From Archivesica marissinica (lineage: Eukaryota; Mollusca; Bivalvia; Venerida; Vesicomyidae): 64,000 nucleotides of DNA. The stretch is taken from positions 82,318,129 through 82,382,128 of the forward strand of contig CM026386.1 in assembly GCA_014843695.1 (NCBI GenBank). Reading direction: 5' to 3'. A program made the position numbers and the translations under genes. This document shows positions 1-11,356 of this stretch, piece by piece. Within the stretch, counting starts at the first letter, position 1. Every line of letters begins with the position of its first letter. A model generated the notes under the pieces. That model was not told where the DNA came from. It saw only the letters and a list, made by a program, of their open reading frames with translations, and searched no databases.

Positions 1-1219
1 TTACAGATAATCTATACTGCCATAGTTTACAGATAATCTATACTGGCATAGTTTACAGGCATTTTATACTGGTATAGTTTACAGACAGTCTATACTGCCA
101 TAGTTTACAGATAATCTATACTGGCATAGTTTACAGACAGTCTAATGACATAGAATACATGCAGTCTACACTGGCATAGTTTACAGGTAGTCGTTACTGG
201 TATAGTTTACAGACAGTCTATACTGGCATAGTTTACAGACAGTCTATACTGGTATAGTTTACAGGCAGTCTATACTGGTATAGTTTACAGACAGTCTAAT
301 AACATAGAATACATGCAGTCTATACTGGCATAGTTTACAGGTAGTCGTTACTGGTATAGTTTACAGACAGTCTATACTGGCATAGTTTACAGACAGTCTA
401 TACTGGCATAGTTTACAGGCAGTCTATACTGGCATAGTTTACAGGCAGTCTATACTGGTATAGTTTACAGGCAGTCTATACTGGTATAGTTTACAGGCAG
501 TCTATACTGGTATAGTGTACAGGCAGTCTATACTGGTATAGTTTACAGGCAGTCTATACTGGTATAGTTTACAGGCATTCTATACTGGTATAGTTTACAG
601 GCATTCTATACTGGCATAGTTTACAGGCATTCTATACTGGTATAGTTTACAGACAATCTATACTGGCATAGTTTACAGACAGTCTATACTGGTATAGTTT
701 ACAGGCAGTCTATACTGGTATAGTTTACAGGCAGTCTATACTGGCATAGAATACATGCAGTCTATACTGGCATAGTTTACAGACAGTCTAGTGACATAGA
801 ATACATGCAGTCTATACTGGCATAGTTTACAGACAGCCTAGTGACATAGAATACATGCAGTCTATACTGGCATAGTTTACAGACAGTCTATACTGACATA
901 GTTTACAGACAGCCTAGTGATATAGAATACATGCAGTCTATACTGGCATAGTTTACAGACAGTCTATACTGGTATAGTTTACAGGCAGTCTATACTGGCA
1001 TAGTATACAGACAGTCTATACTGGCATAGTTTACAGACAGCCTAGTGACATAAAATACATGCAGTCTATACTGGCATAGTTTACAGACAGACTAGTGACA
1101 TAAAATACATGCAGTCTATACTGGCATAATTTACAGACAGTCTATATTGGCATAGTTTACAGACAGTCTATACTGGCATAGTTTACAGACAACCTAGTGA
1201 CATAGAATACATGCAGTCT
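1..1219. repeat. 26-bp minisatellite, about 46 copies, cut by window edge
   Basis: The unit reads roughly TTTACAGACAGTCTATACTG plus GCATAG. Variant units carry ACATAGAATACATGCAG and recur at intervals, so there is some higher-order structure. The array starts before the window. No open frame or known family is visible. Confidence 0.95.
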
Positions 1220-1515
1220 AGTAAATGGGTAAGCTTACCAACAAACAAAGGCACAACTAATAAAGTTAAATTCCCAGACGCATAATGACTGGAAGATGAT
1301 ATATTAATGGCATTACCCGCATCAGGAGAATATTTTGATGAGCATTATATATCAATATTACTACCGGTAGAGAGTACGTCTAGTTATCGTCACCCTTATT
1401 TAATCGGGGTAGTGCATCCATTAGTATACAGTAATCTATTTTTTGGAGGATAATGCAAGACTGTGTATATTGTATTTGATCAAAGCATCTTGTAGATGTT
1501 TTACAAAATAAGTTA

Positions 1516-1745
1516 TTAACCCTTTAAACACTACAGGCCTCTAAATAGACTTACAAAAAGTGTAGATCCAGATGAGCCGGCTCATCAGGATCTGCACTTT
1601 TGGCTAGTAATAATTATTACTATTTTGAGATAAAATTACCCATTTTGATAAATGAACTGGTCCAAAGGTAAATTTCTTATCAATTTATTGGTCTAAAAAT
1701 ATCATGCACCAGTCCATGTCAGTTACTTGGGGTTGAATGGGTTAA
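1516..1745 (+). mobile_element. TTAA-type MITE, family G, copy 1
   Basis: Bounded by TTAA on both sides. The inverted ends read CCCTTTAAACACTACAGG and, at the right, the complement of CCCATTCAACCCCAAG. Inside is the family's hairpin, in which a GTAGATCCAGATGAGCCGG arm faces a CTCATCAGGATCTGCAC arm. TTAA target sites and CCC-starting ends are the habit of piggyBac-type transposons. There is no coding capacity, so it is non-autonomous. Confidence 0.8.
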
Positions 1746-1800
1746 ATAGTGTTGTGGTATATTACAGTGCTGATTACTCGCTCATACTACAGAAATAGCT

Positions 1801-1870
1801 CAGGGCTCATTCTAGAGGGCCACTTGGGCAAAATAGTCGCCTAGAGACCCTGATTTCGCCTCCTGGGGTT
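1801..1870 (+). mobile_element. Fragment of hAT-like MITE family I
   Basis: Begins with the family I end CAGGGCTCATTCTAGAGGGC and continues about 50 bp before breaking at the start of the 49-bp array. Full copies are at 29188-29472 and 60849-61138. Confidence 0.7.
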
Positions 1871-1879
1871 AGATGCTAG

Positions 1880-2840
1880 ATACAGATGCTGCATCTATAT
1901 CTCAACTGTCCGTCAGTCAGCCTGTGAAATACAGATGCTGCATCTATATCTCAACTGTCCATCAGTCAGCCTGTGAAATACAGATGCTGCATCTATATCT
2001 CAACTGTCCCTCAGTCAGCCTGTGAAATACAGATGCTGCATCTATATCTCAACTGTCCCTCAGTCAGCCTGTGAAATACAGATGCTGCATCTATATCTCA
2101 ACTGCCCTCAGTCAGCCTGTGAAATACAGATGCTGCACCTATATCTCAACTGTCCCTCAGTCAGCCTGTGAAATACAGATGCTGCATCTATATCTCAACT
2201 GTCCCTCAGTCAGCCTGTGAAATACAGATGCTGCATCTACATCTCAACTGTCCCTCAGTCAGCCTGTGAAATACAGATGCTGCATCTACATCTCAACTGT
2301 CCCCCAGTCAGCCTGTGAAATACAGATGCTGCATCTACATCTCAACTGGTCCTCAGTCAGCCTGTGAAATACAGATGCTGCATCTACATCTCAACTGTCC
2401 CTCAGTCAGCCTGTGAAATACAGATGCTGCATCTACATCTCAACTGTCCCTCAGTCAGCCTGTGAAATACAGATGCTGCATCTACATCTCAACTGTCCCT
2501 CAGTCAGCCTGTGAAATACAGATGTTGCATCTATATCTCAACTGTTCCTCAGTCAGCCTGTGAAATACAGATGCTGCATCTACATCTCAACTGTCCCTCA
2601 GTCAGCCTGTGAAATACAGATGCTGCATCTACATCTCAACTGTCCCTCAGTCAGCCTGTGAAATACAGATGCTGCATCTACATCTCAACTGTCCCTCAGT
2701 CAGCCTGTGAAATACAGATGCTGCATCTACATCTCAACTGTCCCTCAGTCAGCCTGTGAAATACAGATGCTGCACCTATATCTCAACTGTTCCTCAGTCA
2801 GCCTGTGAAATACAGATGCTACATCTACATCTCAACTGTT
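1880..2840. repeat. 49-bp minisatellite, about 19.6 copies
   Basis: The unit starts ATACAGATGCTGCATCTATA and ends CAGTCAGCCTGTGAA. Spacing between units is 49 bp by counting. Copies differ at a few positions (TATATC/TACATC, TCC/TTC), so it is fairly homogeneous. It is noncoding. Confidence 0.95.
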
Positions 2841-2843
2841 CGA

Positions 2844-3072
2844 TTAACCCTTTAAATGCCGAATAAATTGGAAGGATTGTGCAAACAACATAGATACAGG
2901 TCAGCTGTGGTGTAGCGCCGAGTCTGATCAGGATCTATGTTGTTTGCTCTTCAGCCAAGTGTGTTAGCTACGCTATCCGAATAACAAACAACATAGAGCC
3001 TGATGAGAAGAAACGTTCTGTGCATGTTCTGTGTCAGCTGATCTGGCTCTATCTGTTTGCAAAAGGAACTTT
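2844..3072. mobile_element. TTAA-type MITE, family H, degraded copy
   Basis: Starts TTAACCCTTTAAATGCC. It contains two blocks of CAAACAACATAGATAC / CTGATCAGGATCTATG type that also occur in the intact copy at 22165-22411. The right end is not recognisable. Confidence 0.55.
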
Positions 3073-3605
3073 AGTTATGATTAGTATTTTGAGGGTAAAA
3101 AGAAATCAACAACTAATGGGACACAGTTTTATAGTACATAATTATGGTAATAAAAGTAAAGCGTTTGTGTCACCACTATTGAAAGGGCCAGCTATTACTG
3201 GCCTTTTTTATGAACATCAGTACTTCTCGAATCGTATCCTGGTAGGCCAAGGCGCAAGGCAATTGGTAACCATTATTTAATTAGCTGGCAGCTAACCAAC
3301 CAGCCAGATCAGAACGAGGTTCAAACTTAACATCCCACACCGTAGACGGAGGTCTTAACTACTAGGCCACGGAGAAGGTTTACATTTATACAAATATCAC
3401 CTGCTAACCCGGAGAATTACTGTGGTTGATTATGCTTACCCTGAGACCGAGGACCAGACCTTGGCACAAACACTTGTATGAAACTTTCCTCTCCACCGGC
3501 TTCATAACTCGACTCATCATATTTCTCATGTACAGCACCCACTAACGTCTGCATGTTGTTTCCTGGAACATTTTTACATGACCAGACATTGTATTGAATC
3601 AATAG
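3073..3605. other. Intergenic, nothing recognised
   Basis: No gene-like open frame, array or element end could be supported. Short frames here lack any recognisable domain. Confidence 0.6.
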
Positions 3606-3838
3606 TGGAAGTCGTGATAGCGCAGTGGATGCGCGTTCGCTTCAGGTGCAAAAGGTCTATAGTTTGAACCCCGCTGGAGCAGTTACGATTGTGCCCTTAG
3701 GTAAGGCATTTAAATTTCACGTTGCCTCTTCTCTCTTCTTCATGGCGATGGATTCCATCAGGAATGAGGTCTCGAGAGTGATTAATATAAGTTAAAATAA
3801 CTTGTTTCGTAATCGAGCTAAAATAAATTTGTATAAAC
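3606..3838 (+). mobile_element. SINE family A, full length
   Basis: About 230 bp. The tRNA-like head has an A-box-like GATAGCGCAGTGGATGCG and a B-box-like region that is slightly decayed here (TAGTTTGAACCCC). Then come a body ending GGAATGAGGTCTCGAGAG and a tail with GTGATTAATATAAGTT and AAAATAAATTTGTATAAA. The tail is shared with family B. Confidence 0.85.
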
Positions 3839-4008
3839 TATTCTTTACAATTCTGTCCACTCGGCATTGGATCACATCCAGGTGACTGATACCAAACATG
3901 GCTGCAAACTTCTTTTTCTTCAGATATAGAACTAACACCAATCTGTTGAATACTCGTACTGGCGCATAGGCGGTGCAATAAAGTTTATTTACAGTGTGTA
4001 TGTCTACT

Positions 4009-4250
4009 GCTGGCCATTTAGCGCAGTGGTTAGCATGCTCGCTTCTCACCAATGCAACCCAGGTTCGATCATTGGACCCGGAAGTATATGACATGGTATG
4101 GTTGTTGCCAGATTGGACAGGTGGGTTTTCTCCGGGTACTCCGGTTTCCTTCCATACGAATGACCACATTTATGCTTTCATCCGCACCAACAAGAGTGAT
4201 TAATATAAGTTATTAAAACTTGTTTCACAATCGTAGTAAAATAAATAAAG
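4009..4250 (+). mobile_element. SINE family B, full length
   Basis: The tRNA-like head has a TTAGCGCAGTGGTTAGC A-box and a CAGGTTCGATCATTGG B-box. The body is rich in GGTGGGTTTTCTCCGGGTAC. The tail has AGTGATTAATATAAGTT and TAAAATAAATAAAGT, which match family A. Confidence 0.85.
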
Positions 4251-4622
4251 TATAACCTTATAGCGTGTACTTGGAAATTAACAATGAATTGATTACTAGA
4301 AATTGATTATTAACACAATCTGTCGTTCTATCCTCAGGGTACCATCTCTCGACAGGGTACCATCTCTCGACAGGATACAACTCTCGACTATGTTTTATAT
4401 TTTACCAGATTTCTGCAATATATACAATTATTTTTACAATATACTTATATGTAAAGCTAAATTCATCTGCTGGCTATAAAAGTTTGACATTGGTCATAGT
4501 TTCGAGCCTCTCTTTGAATTCGAGAGATGCAGACAAATATTTTTTTCAAGTCCACATTTTCAGGTCCAGAAAGGAGATTTTAATATAAATAAAGTAAATA
4601 TTATCAAGTGTTATCTACATCT

Positions 4623-4725
4623 TAGTCCAAATATTTAGACTTGAAAAATGTGACATTTTACTATCCAGGCATTTTTCGAAATAACAGAATTTTTTTTTTA
4701 TGTAGAGGTCTTATATATAGGACTA
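4623..4725 (-). mobile_element. 103-bp MITE with 9-bp target duplication, copy 1
   Basis: The ends read TAGTCC and GGACTA. It is flanked by the identical 9-mer TCTACATCT at 4614-4622 and 4726-4734. The sequence is a near-identical reverse complement of 5002-5105. A 9-bp duplication suggests a Mutator-like mover, but no transposase is present. Confidence 0.85.
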
Positions 4726-4825
4726 TCTACATCTGTGTATCTACATAATACTCCCAACACTCAATACTTATGACTGGGAGGTGCTAATGTATACATGTAT
4801 ATAATACTACATCATAATACATGTA

Positions 4826-5149
4826 TGTTCCATTATTGTCAAACCCCTTACGGAGACCTAGACATGTTTTCCTGGGCAGGCTTAGCCAAGCTAAGCGGCT
4901 AACCAGTACTATGCAATGTGTGTGAGGTGTCTTTCTCAATGACACTACATAATTATGTGGCCTGACCGAGTATCGGACCCAAACCCTGGACTGTTCGATT
5001 CTAGTCCTATATATAAGAACTCCACATAAAAAAAAATTCTTCTGTTATTTGAAAAATGCCTTGATAGTAAAATGTCACATTTTTCAAGTCTAAATATTTG
5101 GACTAGTTCGATTCCATATCTGACGCTATACAACTGAATTACGGACTTG
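4826..5149 (-). mobile_element. SINE family E, interrupted by a MITE
   Basis: In minus orientation it has a tRNA-like head (5109-5149, decayed). The body contains the complement of GTCAAACCCCTTACGGAG and GCTAACCAGTACTA. The head is split after GTTCGATTC by the 104-bp MITE at 5002-5105, with that 9-mer repeated on the far side. Confidence 0.75.
5002..5105 (+). mobile_element. 104-bp MITE with 9-bp target duplication, copy 2
   Basis: Ends TAGTCC / GGACTA, flanked by GTTCGATTC at 4993-5001 and 5106-5114. It sits inside a family E SINE. The uninterrupted SINE at 6883-7083 shows the expected pre-insertion sequence GTTCGATTCCAAATC. Confidence 0.9.
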
Positions 5150-5260
5150 TATGTACGGTTTTTTGTACCATTAATGTCAAACCCCTTGGGGAGATGTAGA
5201 CATGTTTTCCTGGGCAAGCTTAGCCGACCTAAGTGGTTAACCAGTACTAAGCAATGTGCG

Positions 5261-5491
5261 TGGAAGTCGTGATAGGGCAGTGGATGCGCGTTCGCTTCAG
5301 GTGCGAAAGGTCCAGAGTTCGAGCCCCGCTGGAGCCGTTACAATTGTGCCCTTAGGCAAGGCATTTAAATTCCACGTTGCCTCTTCTCTCTCCCTCGTGG
5401 CGATGGATTCCATCAGGAATGAGGTCTCGAGAGTGATTAATATAAGTTGACATAACTTGTTTCGCAATCGAGCTAAAATAAATTTGTATAA
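5261..5491 (+). mobile_element. SINE family A, inserted in SINE family E
   Basis: Full-length head (GCAGTGGATGCGCGTTCGC, B-box GAGTTCGAGCCCC), body and AAAATAAATTTGTATAAA tail. On both sides the family E SINE continues in the same order, so A arrived after E. Confidence 0.85.
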
Positions 5492-5561
5492 AGTGATGTG
5501 TGTGAGCTGCCATGCACAATGACACTATCCATACGTGGCCTGACTGAGTATCGAACCCAGG

Positions 5562-5698
5562 CTCCGAGGTTATAAAACTGTTTTCCAATCTCAAACTCAG
5601 TCTCAAGCTTCTGATTGCTTCAGATGAGTGTAAACATGAGAATAGACCAATCAAATCACTTGAGTTTGAGATCTCAGAAAAGTTTTATAATCTCCAGG
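5562..5698. mobile_element. 137-bp MITE with TTATAAAAC inverted ends
   Basis: Left end CTCCGAGGTTATAAAACT, right end the complement of CCTGGAGATTATAAAACT. Subterminal AATCTCAAACTCA is also inverted. CCAGG flanks it at 5557-5561 and 5699-5703, giving a 5-bp target duplication inside the family E head. A half copy lies at 21489-21535. Confidence 0.75.
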
Positions 5699-5852
5699 CC
5701 AGGACGATAGATTCCAAATCTGACGCTCTACCACTGGACCACGGATGCCACATGTGATCAGTGGAGGGACTGTGGTTTACATACTAAGGTTAAAAATAGT
5801 CATTAGTGTTACATGAATAATACAGAGTCCAGTCACCCAGCAACAATGCTTA

Positions 5853-6040
5853 GGATGGGGCTGGACTGTACATAGTGGGGCTGGTCTGTACATAGTGGGG
5901 CTGGTCTGTACATAGTGGGGCTGGACTGTACATAGTGGGGCTGGACTGTACATGGACTGTACATAGTGGGGCTGGACTGTACATGGACTGTACATAGTGG
6001 GGTTGGACTGTACATAGTGGGGCTGGACTGTACATAGTAT
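5853..6040. repeat. 20-bp array CATAGTGGGGCTGGACTGTA
   Basis: About nine units, some shortened to CATGGACTGTA. All three frames of the minus strand stay open because the unit lacks stops, which explains the overlapping short frames here. Confidence 0.9.
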
Positions 6041-6799
6041 ACTTAGCAGCTTAGTAGTGGGGGGAGGCCATTCCAAAGATGTATTGTTCTGGGGGGAAAG
6101 AACTGTTCAGAGAAAAACTAAATATCACACATACCTAGTGACTAATTAGTGATGTAGTGTTAATACGAATATGCAGCATACTCTGTGCAGAGTGACGCAA
6201 TTACTATAGATGATGATGATGATGTTATTTACCCGATACTATTGATACAAATGGCGGAGATACAAACAAGGGAGGTAACATCTGTATGGACAATCACGAT
6301 TTCATTGGATTTTGATACACCAATTTGATAAATTTGACGATCAACGTTAACTGCACAGAACAAACGAATACTGAAACCATAGCTCATACAGCAATCAGAT
6401 AACCCCACTGGCTTACACTCAACAAGCAGCCGGTGTACGTTTGATGCGTGTATTACATTTATGTATCGTTGCTAATGGTTGTCCAACTGAAGAAATTAGT
6501 CATTTTCAATTTTTGAAAGATAGTGCAATGATACAGACATCCACTGTCTAGCTCCTCTGGATTAAAATGATCAACTGAAGTTTATAAATATAGAAATGAT
6601 TCATCTGGATACGGTAATTTTGGTAAAAATACACGAAAATGATACGATATGTATTGTATATATTTTGTCATAATTATCGGGCGACCAGAGATACTCCAGA
6701 GGCAGACGCCCCAATAGTTCGTAGATATCGTGGTGTCCATGGTCGGACTAGTCGTGATTATGTTACACCCATGCGATAAACCATGGCCTTAGACATTAT
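6041..6799. other. Intergenic, no gene recognised
   Basis: Contains a short GATGAT run near 6210 but no supported coding, RNA or element boundary. Confidence 0.55.
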
Positions 6800-6882
6800 A
6801 GTATGTATGTATGTATGTATGTATGTATGTATGTATGTATGTATGTATGTATGTATGTATGTATGTATGTATGTATGTATGT
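6800..6882. repeat. (GTAT)n microsatellite, about 20 units
   Basis: Uninterrupted tetranucleotide run that ends exactly where the 3' end of a family E SINE begins, so it may be the SINE's own tail repeat. Confidence 0.97.
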
Positions 6883-7083
6883 GCCATTAATGTCAAACCC
6901 CTTGCGGGGACCTAGACATGTTTTCATGGGCATGCTTAGCCGACCATAGCGGTTCACCAGTACTAAGCAATGTGTGTGAGGTGCCTTGCTCAATGACACT
7001 ACATACGTGGCCTGACTGAGTATCGAACCAGGACCGTTCGATTCCAAATCCGACGCTCTACCATTGGACCACGGACGCCACAC
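6883..7083 (-). mobile_element. SINE family E, most complete copy
   Basis: In minus orientation the head reads GTCCAATGGTAGAGCG with a loop TTTGGAA, giving a TGG (proline-like) anticodon position. A B-box-like GGTTCGATACTC follows. The body includes GTTCACCAGTACTAAGCAATG on the plus strand. It abuts a (GTAT)n run at its 3' end. Confidence 0.85.
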
Positions 7084-7690
7084 CCAGTAGGGCATCTAAC
7101 CTGCGACCACTGGACCACCGACCAGCTAGCTGTTCATTTGGTTGTCAACTGTGTAGCCTCTTCAACATTCCTATATGTACAGTAGTATTTTTCTCGCCGA
7201 AAATTCTCATACACGCATTTTTACAAGCATTTTACAATCCAAGATGGTGTCACAGCGGTGGCGTCCACGAATGGGGAAAATGAGAAACCATATAACATGG
7301 TCCTAAGACTTGTACATTTTTAATATGGTATAAATATTGATTGAGCGAGAATAATGTTATATTTTATTGAAATTCACCAATAACAATTTAATACATGTAT
7401 AATGATATAATAAATTAAAATCACTCTTATTTACCTGTTATCCGTTATCGCTGGTCGCTGTCTTCCTGTAAGTGTGCTAGCACGATAGCGAGCCATGAAC
7501 AGGGTACCAGTAGATAAATGTAATGGGTGCACAAATTGGTACACGTCAAATAAGAAACGATATTTATAAACATGACACATGACAAACATTAATCATAGGC
7601 AATATAATTCTATAAATATGTTGCAACGTTTTCATTCTGTGAAACGGAAACATTGTCCATCACACTCTAGTACAGCTGTTAAAACGGTAC
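7084..7690. other. Intergenic, nothing recognised
   Basis: AT-rich unique-looking DNA with no supported feature. Confidence 0.55.
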
Positions 7691-7985
7691 TGTAGGTCCA
7701 CGATGCAGTGGTAACACGCTGGACTGGTACTCCAGGGGTCGCAGGTTCGATTCCCCGTCTGACCCTAATAAAATTAACAGTCTTTCAGATGGGACGTTAA
7801 ACCGAGGTCTCGTGTCGGTGCTTTACATCGTGCACGTAAAACACCCAGAGGAGACTCTGGAATGGGTCTCTGTCTGTATCATTGCACTATCCCCCAAAAA
7901 TCTAAAATAACTAATCTCTTCAGGAGGCGTAGCTCAAATGGGCAACCGGTAACGACGATAAATAAATGTAAAACACACACACACA
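7691..7985 (+). mobile_element. SINE family C, slightly diverged
   Basis: The tRNA-like head has GCAGTGGTAACACGCTGG and B-box GCAGGTTCGATTCCCC. The body includes GGGACGTTAAACCGAGGTC and GACTCTGGAATGGGTCTC. The tail has CGACGATAAATAAATGTAAA followed by ACACAC. Confidence 0.85.
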
Positions 7986-8317
7986 ATGCATAGCACAATT
8001 GCTGACAAGGAAACATTTTTATGAGATCCACTCCCAACTGTTATTGTTAGCTAACATGTTAGGATAGCATCGTCCTTGTCCTTGTCGGTGCCGTATATAA
8101 AATGTTACCATTGTTGCACTCATTTTGATCGTCTGCATCTAGTCTGGAACACATATGTTAATTGTCCAGATCTAGTGCTCTAATTAGTTATTCAAAAGTC
8201 GGTCCATTTAATGGCGACCATTGATCAAATGCAGTCACACTATGTATATATCATAAGATAACAAAATGTGTATTTAATTACTTTGTCGAGTGAAATCTTT
8301 GTGGTATGTTTTTAATT

Positions 8318-8538
8318 TAAGTTTATTTAACGTCGCTACATTTGAGCGACGGGCAGTTTACCTAACAACACCTTTCCTGAGCAGGCTCCAGCGGTTAACC
8401 AGTACTTCGTAAGAAACTGCCAATTTTTTCATATAAATGAGACACGGTCTGGGCGGGTCTCGAACCCGTGACCATCAGAGATGATAGGTTACAGTGGTAT
8501 ACAAGTCAGCGACCGTAACCACTCGACCACGGCGGCGG
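8318..8538 (-). mobile_element. SINE family D
   Basis: In minus orientation the head reads GTGGTCGAGTGGTTACGG with B-box CACGGGTTCGAGACCCGC. The body contains GGTTAACCAGTACTT (plus strand), shared with family E. The tail is of AGCGACGTTAAATAAACTTAA type, shared with family C. Confidence 0.8.
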
Positions 8539-8795
8539 TATGGTATGTGGTTTTGTGGTATGGTATCATGTTCCGTTTAAATACGCTTTAAATATAATTT
8601 AAACAGTTTCTTTCAATAACCAATGTCTTTCTTTGAATTGTTCAATGATCATGATCCGTTTATATAGCTTATGTAAACTAAACGCTAAGATACATCTCAT
8701 ATTTACCCAAAGCAAATACACTGGGGGGGGGGGGGTAAAAACATTACATTTAAGTACTAATTGTCTTCCAGTTATTTATTAGTGTTTAAGTTTAA

Positions 8796-9036
8796 ACTTT
8801 ATTTATTTTACAACGATTGCGAAGCAAGTTTTAACAACTTATATTAATCACTCTCGTTGGCGTGGGTGAAAGCGTAAATATGGTCATGTGTGTGTGGGAG
8901 GAAACCGGAGTACCCGGAGAAAACCCACCTGTCCGATCTGGCGACCACCTTACCATCTCAGATACTTCCCGGCCCGAGGATCGAACCCCGGTTGCATTGG
9001 TGAGAAGCGAGCGCGCTAACCACTGCGGTAATCAGA
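8796..9036 (-). mobile_element. SINE family B, full length
   Basis: Plus-strand reading starts AACTTTATTTATTTTACAAC (tail) and ends in the head complement GAGCGCGCTAACCACTGC. The B-box GGTTCGATCCTCGG is clear on the minus strand. Confidence 0.85.
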
Positions 9037-9716
9037 CATTTATTAGTGAATAAAATATATGGTTTTAACTCCAACGACAACGTTTGAAACCATGTTTTTA
9101 TTCGACTATAAATAACACAAATGCAAATTGTATTGAGATTCTAACATCCTACCAATTATCTAAGAGATCAAACATAGTTGCTCTTAATCTTTAGAGAGCG
9201 TAAATGACGTCACAAATCTCACTAAGCAATGTTTTATTTCAGATTTAAACACGGTAATTTCCTTGTTTGCGTATGCAGACAAAATGCCGAGCCAACTTTT
9301 CATTTTTTATTGGTCGATTTGTACTGCATAAAATAAAAATGGTACCATCGTATTTTGAGAAATAATCAATTTGAAAGCGACAGTTCTTTGTTTATTTTCG
9401 AAATATTTAATTTGGGTAAATATCTGCGACATCTTAAAAGTTATGCATCCTTAAGTATTGAAATACGAAGTATGTAACTAAGGCAGCAACAGGACCATGC
9501 ATATCATGCTAGAAACATACACTTGCCAATAGAAACAACAGTCAAACATAATGGTGTGCCACCCTCCACATTTCATTTCTGTCGGAGTAATCACAATCTG
9601 TAAATCAGAATTTCTGTTGTAAACATGGAGTTTGATTGGTGGTCCGAAAACAGGTCCTTTTTCGACGCAATGTTAAATTCACATGTCAATTGTATTTTAT
9701 TTAAAACACACATATA
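9037..9716. other. Intergenic, AT-rich, nothing recognised
   Basis: No gene or element supported. It contains one TGACGTCA at 9205-9212. Confidence 0.55.
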
Positions 9717-10017
9717 ATCAGCCATCAAGTTCGCATCTGCTTACCAGTAGACAGTCCACCATGAATCAGCCATCAAGTTCACATCTGCTTACCAGTAAAC
9801 AGTTCACCATGAATCAGCCATGTAGTTCGCATCTGCTTACCAGTAAACAGTCCACCATGAATCAGCCATCAAGTTCGCATCTGCTTACCAGTAAACAGTT
9901 CACCATGAATCAGCCATGTAGTTCGCATCTGCTTACCAGTAAGCAGTCCACCATGAATCAGCCATCAAGTTCGCATCTGCTTACCAGTAAACAGTTCACC
10001 ATGAATCAGCCATCATG
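9717..10017 (+). repeat. 48-bp array in an open frame, 96-bp alternation
   Basis: About 6.3 copies of a unit starting ATGAATCAGCCATCAAG. Alternate copies carry CATCAAGTTC..AGTTCACC and CATGTAGTTC..AGTCCACC, so the working unit is a 96-bp dimer. Because 48 is a multiple of three, a 113-codon frame (9683-10024) stays open. It encodes Ser/Thr-rich 16-residue repeats such as NQPSSSHLLTSKQSTM. I see no signal peptide, domain or splice context that makes it a convincing gene. Confidence 0.85.
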
Positions 10018-10151
10018 TAAATGATTTGCAAAATTTCTCATATAATTCTTGATTCCGATCTATTATTACAGAACATTATACGTATGCTTGTCCAGTGGTT
10101 TCAAATTGCCCTCGTAATATGTTCCAGAATATGTTACATGTAAAAACTAGT

Positions 10152-11136
10152 GATGTGCATCGGTTTCAAAATCCATAATCGATTAATCGGAATAATCGGA
10201 CGGGTAAACCGATTAGATAATTGATTATTAATCGGGCAATTGATATAGTTATAAATCAAAATCATTCCATCTAATTTATGAGTTTAACAATCTATTTAGT
10301 ACTAATAAATTACTTACAAGTTACTAGTTTCGACAAATTAGTTACTCAGTTACATCTGAGTACTAGACTTTAAGTTACTGGACTGCCACCTGATATAAAT
10401 TAGTTTTTAAGTTAATAGAGGACAGAACACTTAGTGACATACTAGTGAAAAGTCTAGTACTAGATACAGTTAGAATTGTTGTTCCAAACGTGCAATGCTA
10501 ATAAAATACAGCCAATAGTAAATCGTAGTTTTATTTGAGGTATAAACAAACATAAAAGTAAGAGACAAAAATAAAGACAATCATAAAACCATCCGTTCAA
10601 CATCTGATGTGTCGATTAAAACTAGTATATGATACTGAACTTGAGACAGCTTCAATACAGAACAAATTATTTAAATTTGACGAAATATGGAAGCAATATG
10701 CTAAACAGTTTTAATTTAAAATTATATTGAAAATAATTGTTATCAATCACTTGGTAGAATGTAGGCTGCAGACCACTTTTCTCTTTCTTTTTTTTCCCTA
10801 AGTGTAACTGAACATTTGTTCAGCACTTTAAGGCCAACATGATAATGACTTGATATATTTATATACACTATTATTCATGCAGTTTGTTTATTCTACTCGT
10901 TAAAAAATGTACATTATTGTAAGGTGCTTGTGGGATGCCCTCGACCCACAGGTCACCTATGACGAGGAAATTAAACGGGTCTTAAACGTGGTTCCAAAAA
11001 AACATAACAAACAAAAAACAACAACAACAAAATAAAGACTCGTTGATTATAATCGATTACACATTTTCACAATCGATTATCGCCGATGTCCGTGCCAGCG
11101 AACGATTGTCGGCGACTTAGCGATAATCGGTTTATT
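10152..11136. mobile_element. 985-bp hAT-like non-autonomous element
   Basis: Left end GATGTGCATCGGTTTC, right end ATAATCGGTTTATT, flanked by ACTAGT at 10146-10151 and 11137-11142. Both subterminal zones are full of AATCGATTA/AATCGG motifs (10180-10250 and 11045-11130), as hAT ends often are. The middle is AT-rich without a transposase frame. The ACTAGT duplication is itself palindromic, so the exact boundary is uncertain. Confidence 0.55.
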
Positions 11137-11356
11137 ACTAGTAAAAACCCCTATCTCACACGCCTAGCCGATACAGGAAGAGCTCATTTGAGCTATTGTC
11201 AGGTATGCTAAAGTGATACTTTTCACGCAGCTTGGACGGCGGATTTTGGATCAGTCTAACCAAGGATATTAATTAACAACACAATTTATACCAGTAAAAG
11301 ATTGGTCTTCAGGCTGTTTTTAAATTCGTCTTGCGAAGCCAAGTTCATAAACCTTT

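Larger units (their letters stand above)
5163..5752 (-). mobile_element. SINE family E, carrying two nested insertions
   Basis: The body (GTCAAACCCCTTGGGGAG) starts near 5165. It is broken after GCAATGTGCG by a family A SINE (5261-5491) and again inside the head by a 137-bp MITE (5562-5698). It ends in the tRNA-like head near 5752 (complement of CTCTACCACTGGACCACGG). Confidence 0.8.
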
